Assembly (NCBI GenBank): GCA_903915545.1 | Contig: CAIWTI010000199.1 | Span: 1-40,650 of the forward strand | Reading direction: 5' to 3' | Source: an uncultured Actinomycetes bacterium | Lineage (GTDB): Bacteria > Actinomycetota > Thermoleophilia > Gaiellales > Gaiellaceae | Length of the DNA: 40,650 nucleotides | Part shown: positions 29,176 through 37,605 of the stretch, in pieces | How the letters are laid out: every line of letters starts with the position of its first letter | Position numbering within the stretch: the first letter of the stretch is position 1 | The notes under the pieces: model-generated | What the model saw: only the letters and a program-made list of their open reading frames with translations | The model's database searches: none | What the model was told of the DNA's origin: nothing | Made by a program: the position numbers and the translations under genes

Positions 29176-30887
29176 TCCGCCGCGGCCGCATCGTGGCGTG
29201 GTTGGCCGCTGCTGCGGTTGCCTTGGCCTGCCCGCTGGCGGCATCTGCGCACGCGTACCTCGTGCGTACGGTGCCGTCAGCGAGCGGCCTCGTTGACGTT
29301 GCGCCAACGTCGGTGCAGCTCACCTACGACGAGGTCGTCGAGCCGCGCTTCGCGATCGTCTCGGTGACGGACGCGCAGGGGACGCAGGAGGTTTCCGGAA
29401 AGCCGACGCGTTCTTCGACTGACCCGCGAACGATCGTCGTGCCGATCAAGCATGTCAGCGAAGGCTGGTACTTGGTCTACTGGCGCGCAATCTCAGCAGA
29501 TGGACATCCCGTACGAGGTGCGTTCACGTTCGCCGTGGGGCCAAATCCCGGGCCAGCACCACAGTTCGCCGTGCCCTCTGTTTCCGAGTCGGTAGCGACA
29601 CCCGGGCTCGTCGGATTTCGCTTCGTCGTGTTTCTTGCGATCCTGCTCTCGCTCGGGCTGCTCGCATTCCGACTTGCTCTCGTTCGCTCAGTCGTCGATC
29701 GCATCCCCGAGCTTCCCCTGCGGCGATTCGCGATTGCCTTCTGGGTTGTGACAGCGGTGGCGCTTATTGCGACACCGCTCTATGTCGACGTCGCGACTGC
29801 ACGCTTCGCGTTGCGTTCGCCCTTTGATCTGGGGGCTGTGCTCCCACTTGTCCACGCGTCGGCCTTCGGCCGATCCTTCCTCGACCTCGAGCTCTGCATG
29901 GCGCTATTTGCGGTCGCTGCTGCGGCCGCGCTCTGGGTTGATCGGGCTGGACGCGGTGGACGAACGATCGCCGAGCTGCTCGCAACGGCTGGCGTTGTGC
30001 TTGCCGCGGCGGCGGTTCTCTTCGTGCCTGGCGCAGCCGGCCATGCGGCGCAGACGGCGCCCCGCGGTGTCGCGGTCGCGCTGGACTGGATCCATCTGGC
30101 GACGGCGGCGCTTTGGCTGGGAGGGCTCATCGGCCTATTGCTGCTCTGGTCGACGCTCACGAGCGAGCGTCGACGCGAAGGGTTGGTGATTGTCGTGCCG
30201 CGCTTCTCCGTCATGGCTCTGATTTCGGTCACGCTGCTGCTCGCGACGGGCGTTTGGTCCTCGATCCTCCATCTCCCAACGCTGTGGGCGCTCTGGCAGA
30301 CGTCGTACGGTCAGACGATCATCGTCAAGTCGGCGCTCCTTGCCATCGCGGTGATGGCGGCTGCGTTCAACCTTCTTCGCGTACGGCCGCGCCTTGCGTC
30401 ACGCCCGGTGGGTCGCGAAGTGCATCTGCTGCGCCAGCTCGTCGGTGGAGAGGTGGTGGCGGTTGTCGGCGCAGTTCTCGGGGCGGCCGTCCTGACGAGC
30501 CTCGCACCTCCCGCCAAGGCGTTGGCGCTCGAATCAAAGGCACTCGCGCGCGTCGGCCCCGGCGCGATCGCGAGCACCGTGAAGGTGCACGGATACACCC
30601 TGCGCCTCGTTGTTGGGCCTAACCGTGCAGCGGTGCCGAACGACTTCTCGGTGCTCCTGTCACGCAACGGCGCGCCCGTACGTGGCGCGGAGGTCAAGCT
30701 TGCATTTGACATGCTCGACATGGAGATGGGTCAGCAGCAATACGTCCTTGCCGAAACCTCCGCCGGGACATATACCCGCGCGGCTCCGGCGCTCGTGATG
30801 GTCGGTCACTGGGGTCTCGACTTCACCATCACGCCCAAGAACGGGACACCGTTCGAGGCATTCATCGTCGACCGGGCAGGCGGCTGA
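29172..30887 (+). CDS. CopC-CopD fusion with a C-terminal extracytoplasmic domain
   Basis: The 571-residue product has a signal peptide cleaved at ASA-HA; His27 starts the CopC domain, which ends with the Asp-Gly-His segment in WRAISADGHPVRGAF. CopD follows with about eight helices (150-455), including HAAQTAPRGVAVALDWIHLA and a WLGGLIGLLLLW helix. A further beta domain (about 475-571) contains DMLDMEMGQQQYVLAETSAG and GHWGLDFTI, resembling YtkA/FixH-like domains. The set suggests periplasmic copper capture (CopC), membrane passage (CopD) and a Met-rich docking domain; the last is inference. Confidence 0.92.
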   Translation: MIRRGRIVAWLAAAAVALACPLAASAHAYLVRTVPSASGLVDVAPTSVQLTYDEVVEPRFAIVSVTDAQGTQEVSGKPTRSSTDPRTIVVPIKHVSEGWYLVYWRAISADGHPVRGAFTFAVGPNPGPAPQFAVPSVSESVATPGLVGFRFVVFLAILLSLGLLAFRLALVRSVVDRIPELPLRRFAIAFWVVTAVALIATPLYVDVATARFALRSPFDLGAVLPLVHASAFGRSFLDLELCMALFAVAAAAALWVDRAGRGGRTIAELLATAGVVLAAAAVLFVPGAAGHAAQTAPRGVAVALDWIHLATAALWLGGLIGLLLLWSTLTSERRREGLVIVVPRFSVMALISVTLLLATGVWSSILHLPTLWALWQTSYGQTIIVKSALLAIAVMAAAFNLLRVRPRLASRPVGREVHLLRQLVGGEVVAVVGAVLGAAVLTSLAPPAKALALESKALARVGPGAIASTVKVHGYTLRLVVGPNRAAVPNDFSVLLSRNGAPVRGAEVKLAFDMLDMEMGQQQYVLAETSAGTYTRAAPALVMVGHWGLDFTITPKNGTPFEAFIVDRAGG

Positions 30888-30994
30888 TGAGCGGCCGCGT
30901 CGGACTGATGCTGGCCGCCGGTATCGTCGCGCTTGCCGCGGGGTCGGGTGCGCTCATCGTCGCCGTGTCACTGCTTCGGAGTGCAATTGGCTAG
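30887..30994 (+). CDS. 35-residue single-helix membrane peptide
   Basis: It overlaps the copCD stop (TGATG). The product MSGRVGLMLAAGIVALAAGS continues through a hydrophobic run to LLRSAIG; one predicted helix spans most of it. It also overlaps the start of the next gene. The coupled position and clean hydrophobic translation support it, but it is too short for family assignment. Confidence 0.5.
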   Translation: MSGRVGLMLAAGIVALAAGSGALIVAVSLLRSAIG

Positions 30995-31631
30995 ACGTCT
31001 CCTCACATCCCTCGCTCTCCTCGTGACTGTCACGGCGTGCTGTCTCGCCGTTCCTGGGGTTGCGCGCTCGGATGGCGATCCGGCGAGCGACTACCTGCTC
31101 GGCTCCGATGTCTTCTTGCCGTTTGACCTGAAGATCGACAAGGCCGACACCGACACGCTGAAGGGACTCGTCGCGAGCGCTGCGAAGCAGGGCCTTCAGA
31201 TCAAGGTGGCGGTGATCGGCACGCGCTACGACCTCGGTGCCGTGCCAAGCCTGTTCGGCAAGCCCCAGACCTACGCGCACTTCCTCGCCCAGGAGCTCTT
31301 CTACTACATGAAGCGCGAGTTGATCGTCGTGATGCCAAGCGGGTTTGGCCTCTACTCGGTGAAGGGCGTTCCACCCGCAGATCACGCCGCGATCGCAGCA
31401 CTCGCGCCCCCAGCAGCTGCCGATGGAGCGTCGCTCGTGCAGGCTGCCTCGACGGCCGTTCGTTCGCTCGCGGCCGCCCATGGCTTGGAACTCTCGGCGT
31501 CAGGTGCATCCCCGGCCAGCTCGCACACGATGCGTGATCGCCTCGTGATCACGGGTGGAGCGTTGTTGATCGTTGCGCTTGGCTTCGCAGGGTTCGTGGT
31601 GCGTCGGCGACTACGGGGAGGCGCCGAATGA
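30981..31631 (+). CDS. Exported TPM-like protein with C-terminal membrane anchor
   Basis: The 216-residue product has a signal peptide (RLLTSLALLVTVTACC...) and an extracytoplasmic domain with YLLGSDVFLPFDLKI, LQIKVAVIGTRYDLGAVP and ELIVVMPSGFGLYS. This is an alpha/beta order like TPM-domain proteins (YgcG type), followed by a helix at about 190-207 and a basic end. A role in protein or metal quality control is possible but unproven. Start: GTG 30981, or TTG 30987, which has GGAG at proper spacing. It overlaps sco1 (ATGA). Confidence 0.75.
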   Translation: MQLARRLLTSLALLVTVTACCLAVPGVARSDGDPASDYLLGSDVFLPFDLKIDKADTDTLKGLVASAAKQGLQIKVAVIGTRYDLGAVPSLFGKPQTYAHFLAQELFYYMKRELIVVMPSGFGLYSVKGVPPADHAAIAALAPPAAADGASLVQAASTAVRSLAAAHGLELSASGASPASSHTMRDRLVITGGALLIVALGFAGFVVRRRLRGGAE

Positions 31632-32212
31632 GGTCGCTTGGGCGCGTCATCCTGCTTGTGGCGTTCGCTCTCAGTCTGGCGGGCTGTGGGAGCAAGCCCA
31701 AGCCGTCGTTCGAAGGCACCGCGCTGGACCCGGCGCCAGCAGCCCCGAACTTCTCGCTCCACGACGATCACGGCAACCCGGTGACGATGGCGGCCAATCT
31801 CGGCCACCCCGTAGTCGTCGCATTCCTCTATACGAAGTGCCCTGACGTCTGCCCGGTGATCGCCCAGAATCTGAACCAGGCGCTCAAGCAGACAGCAGCG
31901 AAGACCGCCGACCTTCGGGTGATCGGTATCTCCGTCGACCCCAAGAACGACACCCCTGCTGCAGTGCGTCAGTACGTGTCGGTGCACCGACTGGTTTCAC
32001 GCTTTACGTACGCGATCGGCAGCCGCGCCGAACTCCTGCTGGTCTGGAAGGGCTACCACGTAGCCGTCACACCTGGGGCCTCTGGCACCGTCACGCACTC
32101 GGCGTTCGAGATGCTGATTGACGCCAAAGGGAACGAGCGCGCCGTCTACGGATCCGACGTGACGGCCGCACAGGTGCTCCATGACCTCTCCGAGCTCTCG
32201 AAAGGAGCCTGA
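31628..32212 (+). CDS. Sco1/SenC-family copper chaperone lipoprotein
   Basis: The 194-residue product has a lipobox LAGC (Cys20). The thioredoxin-fold core has YTKCPDVCP (Cys71, Cys75), RVIGISVDPKNDTP and a distal His157 in TVTHSAFEMLID. These are the three copper ligands used to load CuA of cytochrome oxidase subunit II. The oxidase in question is encoded at 18905-21545. ATGA overlap with the previous gene. Confidence 0.94.
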   Translation: MRSLGRVILLVAFALSLAGCGSKPKPSFEGTALDPAPAAPNFSLHDDHGNPVTMAANLGHPVVVAFLYTKCPDVCPVIAQNLNQALKQTAAKTADLRVIGISVDPKNDTPAAVRQYVSVHRLVSRFTYAIGSRAELLLVWKGYHVAVTPGASGTVTHSAFEMLIDAKGNERAVYGSDVTAAQVLHDLSELSKGA

Positions 32213-32214
32213 GC

Positions 32215-32961
32215 ATGACACCCCCATCGTCACGCGCGGCTGACATGAAGAAGAAGGTCCTCGTCGTCACACTCGCTGGCGCGATTGCGGTTGTCGTAAT
32301 CGTCGGCGTGATCATTGCGACGCAGGGTTCAACGTCGGCCCCCAAGGCCGTCGGCACGTTGGGATCCGATGCAAACGCCCCCGCGTCACTCGTGAGCGCT
32401 GCGCAGGCCGTCGGTTTTGCGCCGATCGTCGAGCCGGGCGTCGGGCAGGCCGAAGATAAGCCTGCGTCCGCTGGTCAGCCGCCGTCGGCGACGACGTTGC
32501 TTCCGGTCGGCGCAACAGCGCCTGCGTTCGATCTGAAGACGCCACTTGGCGACTCCGTGAGTCTCGCGTCGTTCAAGGGCAAAGCTGTGCTCGTCGAGTT
32601 CTTTGCGACCTGGTGCCCGCACTGCGATGCCAACGCTCCGTACCTCGAAGCGCTTTACACGTCGCTACCCAAGTCGAAGGTTGCGTTCGTCGCAATCAAC
32701 GCCGACGGCGAAACGGCTCCAAGCGTCTACGCCTACCACGTCTACTACGGGATGACCTATCCGGCGGTGCTCGATCCGAGCTCGAAGCCTGGCGACTTCC
32801 ACAACCCTGGTGCGGCCGGTCCGGTTACGACCGCGTACGGGATCGAGTACTTCCCGACCTTCTACATCGTTGATGCGAAGGGCAAGGTCGCCTGGCGCGG
32901 TGACGGGGAGCAGCCGGACGCCCTCCTCAAGCAAGAGCTCTTGAAGGCGGCCGGTGCCTGA
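32215..32961 (+). CDS. TlpA/ResA-like membrane-anchored thiol-disulfide protein
   Basis: The 248-residue product has a helix at about 15-36, then a low-complexity spacer to about residue 95. A thioredoxin-like domain follows with ATWCPHCDANAPYLEAL (CPHC, 134-137) and cis-Pro region EYFPTFYIVDAKG. Such proteins reduce the CuA cysteines or cytochrome c thiols. Position right after sco1 supports oxidase assembly. ATG 32215 follows GAAAGGAG. The next gene overlaps its end by 8 bases. Confidence 0.9.
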   Translation: MTPPSSRAADMKKKVLVVTLAGAIAVVVIVGVIIATQGSTSAPKAVGTLGSDANAPASLVSAAQAVGFAPIVEPGVGQAEDKPASAGQPPSATTLLPVGATAPAFDLKTPLGDSVSLASFKGKAVLVEFFATWCPHCDANAPYLEALYTSLPKSKVAFVAINADGETAPSVYAYHVYYGMTYPAVLDPSSKPGDFHNPGAAGPVTTAYGIEYFPTFYIVDAKGKVAWRGDGEQPDALLKQELLKAAGA

Positions 32962-33448
32962 GCGCCTTCGCCCGCACGTTGGCTTTGCGATCCGCATGGT
33001 CGCGGCCGCCGTCTGGCTGACCGCCGGAATCGCGAAGCTCGCTGATCTCGCTCTCTTCAAGGAGCAGGTCGGAAAGTACGACCTGCTCCCGCACGTCCTC
33101 GTCGCGCCGTTCGCGTACGGGTTGCCGTTTCTTGAGACCGGTGTCGGTCTGTACCTCCTCGTCGGCCTTCTCGTTCGCGGCACCGCCTGGGTGTCGACCG
33201 GGTTGATGGTGATCTTCCTGATCGCGCAGGGGCAGGCGTGGGCCCGAGGACTGCGTCTCGACTGCGGCTGCTTCGGGTCGCTTGCACCCGAGCAGGGTTC
33301 GCACGTGGGGATCTGGACGATGTTGCGCGACATTGCGCTTGGGGTTCCCGGGGCTCCGCTGATCGTTGCTCCCGCTCGTCAGTGGTCGCTTGACGCACGA
33401 CTCTTCAACCTGCCTGACTGGTGGTCGCGGGGTCGGCACGCCGAGTGA
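32954..33448 (+). CDS. MauE/DoxX-like four-helix membrane protein
   Basis: The 164-residue product has about four helices and the family pattern WLTAGIAKLADLALFKEQV, FLETGVGLYLLVG and LDCGCFGSL; the CGC thiols are typical of MauE-type proteins. MauE relatives pass electrons or disulfides across the membrane to TlpA/MauD-like partners, matching the gene directly before it. The GTG start overlaps the tlpA-like gene. Confidence 0.88.
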   Translation: MPERLRPHVGFAIRMVAAAVWLTAGIAKLADLALFKEQVGKYDLLPHVLVAPFAYGLPFLETGVGLYLLVGLLVRGTAWVSTGLMVIFLIAQGQAWARGLRLDCGCFGSLAPEQGSHVGIWTMLRDIALGVPGAPLIVAPARQWSLDARLFNLPDWWSRGRHAE

Positions 33449-33885
33449 GCGTCTTTCGCCCGTACGCCGTCATTGACGGCCCACGCGGGCAGCGGTGGGA
33501 GATCTACGTGTCGCGGATGCCGCCACCGCAGTGGCGTCGACCCGCACGGATCGAACGCGAACGCTACGGGCGATTCGCGACGCTTGTAGGTCTTCCGCGG
33601 GCAATCCTCAACCGTCTTCTGTGGCCGCTCTTCGCATTGCCGCTTGCTGCTCTGGCGGGCATGCGCTCGCCAACCGTGAGGGTCGAAGCGATGACGCACC
33701 TGCCTCAGCGCGAGATCTTCCTATGGACGACAACGCGTGGTCGCGAGCGCTACGTCGCCGACGAGATTGCCGCAGGACTCGCCGTTGGCGCGATTGCTGA
33801 GCCTGCTGGTGCCCGGTACCACGGAACGGCCGAGTCGAGGGGCCTGATCCGGGCGCCGGACGGCCCGCCCGATCCCCGAGCCTGA
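33445..33885 (+). CDS. Unknown 146-residue protein at the end of the copper island
   Basis: The N-terminus FRPYAVIDGPRGQRWEIYVS is beta-rich. An Arg-rich stretch and a hydrophobic segment (LPRAILNRLLWPLFALPLAA) follow, then a TTTRGRERYVADEIAAGLAV region. No known domain was recognised. The GTG overlaps the MauE-like stop (GTGA), so it is in the same operon. It ends 37 bases before the ABC exporter gene, which has its own promoter. Confidence 0.65.
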   Translation: MSVFRPYAVIDGPRGQRWEIYVSRMPPPQWRRPARIERERYGRFATLVGLPRAILNRLLWPLFALPLAALAGMRSPTVRVEAMTHLPQREIFLWTTTRGRERYVADEIAAGLAVGAIAEPAGARYHGTAESRGLIRAPDGPPDPRA

Positions 33886-33909
33886 TCGCGCTAGGCCAAG
33901 TCGGCGCGG

Positions 33910-33915
33910 TACCGT
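33910..33915 (+). promoter_or_regulatory. -10-like box ahead of the ABC exporter
   Basis: TACCGT ends 7 bases before ATG 33923 and no Shine-Dalgarno sequence is present, consistent with a leaderless mRNA. The match to consensus is modest. Confidence 0.38.
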
Positions 33916-33922
33916 AGAACGG

Positions 33923-35749
33923 ATGCCTGGGCCACGAGGAGCGTTCTCACCACGCGAAGACGTCGTACGTCCGGCCGATCCTGCGGTTCGGCGCGCGAAT
34001 CTCCGTCGTGTCGGCAAGCTCTTTCGCGCCTATTGGGGAAAGCTTGGCGTCGTTGCCGCGCTGATCGTCTTCTCGTCCGCGCTTGGTGTTGTGTCGCCGT
34101 TCCTGCTGCGGGCGATCCTGAACAACGCGTTCGATACGAAAACCCATCCCCCGTCGGTTCACGTGGGGCTGCTTTCGGCACTCGTCGGTGGGATGATCGC
34201 GATCTCGATCATCTCAAGCGTCATCGGCGTGATCCAGTCGTACATCTCGACGGAGGTCGGGCAGAGCGTCATGCACGACTTGCGCACCTCCGTGTATCGC
34301 CACCTCCAACGTCTGTCGCTCGCGTTCTTCACGAAGACGCGCACCGGCGAGGTGCAGAGCCGCATTGCGAACGACATTGGCGGCGTCGACAACGTGCTCA
34401 CCTCGACCGCGACATCGGTGATGTCCACGGTCACGACGGTGATCGCCACCGTGATTGCGATGTTCCTGCTCGATTGGCGCCTCTCTGTTGTCGCGCTCGG
34501 GTTGCTCCCGATCTTTGTTCTGATGGCCCGGAGAGTCGGTGCGCAGCGACGCAAGATCACGTCGGTGAGGCAGCAGTCGATGGCGGATATCGCCGCCCTC
34601 GTCCAGGAGTCGCTGTCGGTTTCGGGGATCTTGCTCGGCAAGACGATGGGCCGTTCGGCGGAGCTTGCTCAGCGCTTCGATGGCGAATCGCAGCGGCTTG
34701 CTCGCCTTGAGGTGCGTAGCCGGATGGCTGGGCGGTGGATGATGTCGTCGATCGGCATGGCGTTCGCGATCATGCCGGCCGCGATCTACTGGTTCGGCGG
34801 GTACGCCGACGCGCACGGGTTTGCGACGATTGACATCGGCACGCTCGTTGCCTTCACGACGCTGCAGACGCGCCTCTTCGCGCCTGTCGGCAGTCTCTTC
34901 AGCATCTCGATCGACGTGCAGAGCTCCCTTGCGCTCTTCGATCGTGTTTTCGAGTACCTCGACGAGCCGATCGACATCGAGGAGGGGTGGAAGAGTCTCG
35001 ACACCGTGCGCGGGGACGTGACATTCGAGAACGTCTGGTTCCGCTACGGCGACGGTGCCTGGGCCGTTTCGGGGATCGACCTGACGATCCCTGCGGGGAC
35101 AACAACAGCAATCGTCGGCGAGACGGGAGCGGGTAAGACGACACTCGGCTACCTCGTGTCGCGCCTCTATGACGTCACTGACGGCTCGCTCAAAGTCGAT
35201 GGAGTCGACCTGCGCGAGCTGACGTTCGATGCGCTCGCTGACACGATCGGCGTGGTGTCGCAGGAGACCTACCTTTTCAACGCGACGGTGCGTGAGAACC
35301 TCCGGTTCGCGAAGCCGAACGCGACCGACGAGGAGGTCGAGGAGGCCGCCAAGGCGGCGCAGATCCACGCGCTGATCTCATCGCTCCCTGAGGGCTACGA
35401 GACGAAGGTCGGCGAGCGTGGCTACCGGTTCTCGGGCGGCGAGAAGCAGCGGATCGCGATCGCACGCGCCATCCTGCGGAACCCGCCGATCCTCGTGCTC
35501 GATGAGGCAACGTCGGCTCTCGACACGCAGACCGAGCGCGCGGTGCAAGAGGCGCTTGCCGGGCTCGTCCGCGGACGGACGACGATCGCGATCGCGCATC
35601 GCCTGTCGACGATTCGGGAGGCCGATCAGATCGTCGTGCTCGACGGAGGACGCATCGCCGAACTCGGCTCGCATGACGAACTCGTTGCGCTCGGCGGCAA
35701 GTACGCCGCTCTCGTCGCGCGCGACGCTGACACCCTCAGCGCGGTCTAG
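33923..35749 (+). CDS. ABC exporter half-transporter (ABCB/MsbA-like)
   Basis: The 608-residue product has a transmembrane domain of six helices (about 40-330) fused to an ATPase domain. Walker A is GETGAGKTT (399-407), Q-loop SQETYLFNATVREN, signature FSGGEKQRIAIARAI (503-517), Walker B ILVLDEATSALD (523-534) and switch His in IAHRLSTI. It works as a homodimer or pairs with another half-transporter not seen here. The substrate is unknown. It is followed by a convergent gene. Confidence 0.93.
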   Translation: MPGPRGAFSPREDVVRPADPAVRRANLRRVGKLFRAYWGKLGVVAALIVFSSALGVVSPFLLRAILNNAFDTKTHPPSVHVGLLSALVGGMIAISIISSVIGVIQSYISTEVGQSVMHDLRTSVYRHLQRLSLAFFTKTRTGEVQSRIANDIGGVDNVLTSTATSVMSTVTTVIATVIAMFLLDWRLSVVALGLLPIFVLMARRVGAQRRKITSVRQQSMADIAALVQESLSVSGILLGKTMGRSAELAQRFDGESQRLARLEVRSRMAGRWMMSSIGMAFAIMPAAIYWFGGYADAHGFATIDIGTLVAFTTLQTRLFAPVGSLFSISIDVQSSLALFDRVFEYLDEPIDIEEGWKSLDTVRGDVTFENVWFRYGDGAWAVSGIDLTIPAGTTTAIVGETGAGKTTLGYLVSRLYDVTDGSLKVDGVDLRELTFDALADTIGVVSQETYLFNATVRENLRFAKPNATDEEVEEAAKAAQIHALISSLPEGYETKVGERGYRFSGGEKQRIAIARAILRNPPILVLDEATSALDTQTERAVQEALAGLVRGRTTIAIAHRLSTIREADQIVVLDGGRIAELGSHDELVALGGKYAALVARDADTLSAV

Positions 35750-35758
35750 CGCACCGGT

Positions 35759-36136
35759 TTAGCAGGAGAGCTTCTTGCCGGTCTTAGCGTCGGCGCATGC
35801 GACACCGGTCGTTGACCAAGTGAAGCCGGAGATCGACCCGCCCTTCCCGGACTTGTAGGCGACCTTGACGTAGTAGATCCCAAGCTCCCGTGCCTTATCG
35901 ATCTTCCAATGCGCCTGGCAGGTCGCCTTCAGCGACGAGACGCTTGGCAGATGGCAGCGCACGGTGGTGAAGACCATGCCGGATACCTGCTTCCCGAGCT
36001 TCGCCTGAATCTGTGTCTTGAGCTCGCTCGCGAGGATCGACTCCTCGGCGCTCGGGCCGACGGCGTTTGCGGCTGAGGCGATCGGTGTGATCGCAAAGGT
36101 CAGCGTGAGAGCGGTGAGCAGGATCAGGCGGTGCAT
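35759..36136 (-). CDS. Small secreted cysteine-containing protein
   Basis: The 125-residue product has a signal peptide (MHRLILLTALTLTFAITPIA, cleavage near ASA-ANA). The mature domain has four Cys (VRCHLPSVSSLKATCQAHW; VACADAKTGKKLSC), likely two disulfides. The spacing loosely recalls DUF4333-like secreted domains; not certain. ATG 36136 follows AAGGAG. Convergent with the ABC exporter (9-base gap); divergent from the DUF1800 gene. Confidence 0.75.
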   Translation of the reverse strand: MHRLILLTALTLTFAITPIASAANAVGPSAEESILASELKTQIQAKLGKQVSGMVFTTVRCHLPSVSSLKATCQAHWKIDKARELGIYYVKVAYKSGKGGSISGFTWSTTGVACADAKTGKKLSC

Positions 36137-36297
36137 CGGATCTCCTTCGGCGAGACAGAGCGGACAGTCAAACCCGTCATTCGATGGTAGAGCGGGTCGA
36201 GCTCTTCAGGCGGTTTACGGCCGGATTCTTAAGTGATCTTCAGACGAACAACCCCGCAGTACGAGAAGTGGGGGTGTCATGGCGGCCGAAAATGCAC

Positions 36298-36303
36298 TAC
36301 GAT
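36298..36303 (+). promoter_or_regulatory. -10 box for leaderless DUF1800 operon transcript
   Basis: TACGAT ends 6 bases before GTG 36310. A GTGTCA at 36274-36279 lies 18 bases upstream as a plausible -35. This argues against the ATG at 36292, which would lie upstream of the transcript. Confidence 0.52.
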
Positions 36304-36309
36304 CGCAGC

Positions 36310-37605
36310 GTGGCTGCCGTACCGGTCTACTCGGGGGCATTCGGCAAGGTTCAAGCCGAGCGTCTCCTATGGCGGGCAGGCTTTGGCGCTCGTGAGGGTG
36401 AGGCTGAGGCGCTTGCCAAGCTCGGCCTGAAGGCGGCGGTCGCTTCGCTCGTGCAGCCAGCCTCGACCGATCTCGTCGGCCCAGCCCCTGTTGACGAAAA
36501 AGGTCGGGCGATCGCGCCTGCCGATGCGTATGGCCACGATCACCTGTGGTTCCTCGACCGGATGATCCGCAGCAAGGCGCCGCTTGTCGAGCGGATGACG
36601 CTGATCTGGCACGACTGGTTTGCGACCTCGAACGCGGGTGTCGCCTCGCAACAGCTGATGCTCAATCAGAACCAGCTTTTTCGCCAGAACGCGCTCGGCT
36701 CGTTCGCCGACCTCTTGACAGGGGTCACGCAGGATCCGGCGATGCTCGTGTGGCTGAACGGGAACCAGAATGCGAAGGGGCGCCCGAACGAGAACTACGG
36801 GCGCGAGATGATGGAGCTCTTCACGCTCGGGGCCGATCGTGGTGCCTATACCGAGACCGACGTGCGCGAGCAGGCGCGGGCACTGACCGGCTGGACGGGC
36901 TCAGCGGCGAAGGGAGCGACGAGCTTCGTCTACAACGCGGCGCTGTACGACACGGGCACGAAGACGATCTTCGGCAAGTCGGGCGCCTACGCGTGGCAGG
37001 ACGCGGTGCAGCTCTGCCTCTCGCATTCGCTGCACCCCTCGTTCTTCGTGACGAAGCTCTGGAGCTACTTCGTGCCAACCGCCCCCGACGCCGCCACGCT
37101 CGCAGCGCTCCAGGATCTCTACGGCTCACGTCAGATCGCGCCCGTTGTCTCGGCGATCCTCCAGCATCCCGACTTCTACAACGGGCCGCGCATGACGAAG
37201 CCACCCGTCGTGTTCAATGCGGGTCTGATGCGCATGCGTGGGCTGTACGTCACCACATCGCAGTGGTGGTCGCTTGGCAAGTCTGCGGGCCAGCAGCTTT
37301 TCTACCCGCCTGACGTTTCCGGGTGGGACGATACGAAGTGGCTCGACACCGGCACGTTCCGTGCGCGGTGGTTCATCGCCACGCTCACCCAGGGTGGTGG
37401 AGCGCCGACCGACTCGCCTGCCGATCCCGCCAAGCTCGTGAAGCGCGCGCTCCAGTTTTGGGGGTATCCGACGCTCACCGATCGCACAACGTCGCTCGTC
37501 CTCGCGTTTGCGAAGGCGCAGCTCAAGCGGGGTAATGCACCTGCTCTTGTCGAGACCGCCCTCCGTCGGCTGATCGTCACGTCCCCCGACCTCCAGACCG
37601 TATGA
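36310..37605 (+). CDS. DUF1800 family protein
   Basis: The 431-residue product starts VAAVPVYSGAF..., then AERLLWRAGFG and the family core NENYGREMMELFTLGADRGA with TETDVREQARALTGW. A C-terminal KLWSYFVP and HPDFYNGPRMTKPPV region follows. DUF1800 proteins are nearly always next to DUF1501 proteins; their biochemical role is not established. No signal peptide is visible, which raises the question whether it is exported with its Tat-signal partner. Start chosen by the -10 spacing. The next gene overlaps its stop (ATGA). Confidence 0.93.
   Translation: MAAVPVYSGAFGKVQAERLLWRAGFGAREGEAEALAKLGLKAAVASLVQPASTDLVGPAPVDEKGRAIAPADAYGHDHLWFLDRMIRSKAPLVERMTLIWHDWFATSNAGVASQQLMLNQNQLFRQNALGSFADLLTGVTQDPAMLVWLNGNQNAKGRPNENYGREMMELFTLGADRGAYTETDVREQARALTGWTGSAAKGATSFVYNAALYDTGTKTIFGKSGAYAWQDAVQLCLSHSLHPSFFVTKLWSYFVPTAPDAATLAALQDLYGSRQIAPVVSAILQHPDFYNGPRMTKPPVVFNAGLMRMRGLYVTTSQWWSLGKSAGQQLFYPPDVSGWDDTKWLDTGTFRARWFIATLTQGGGAPTDSPADPAKLVKRALQFWGYPTLTDRTTSLVLAFAKAQLKRGNAPALVETALRRLIVTSPDLQTV

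Noticed and set aside
34214-35368. 384-codon frame on the minus strand opposite the ABC exporter
   Set aside because: Antisense to a clear ABC transporter; the translation is Arg/Asp/Glu-rich with no domain.
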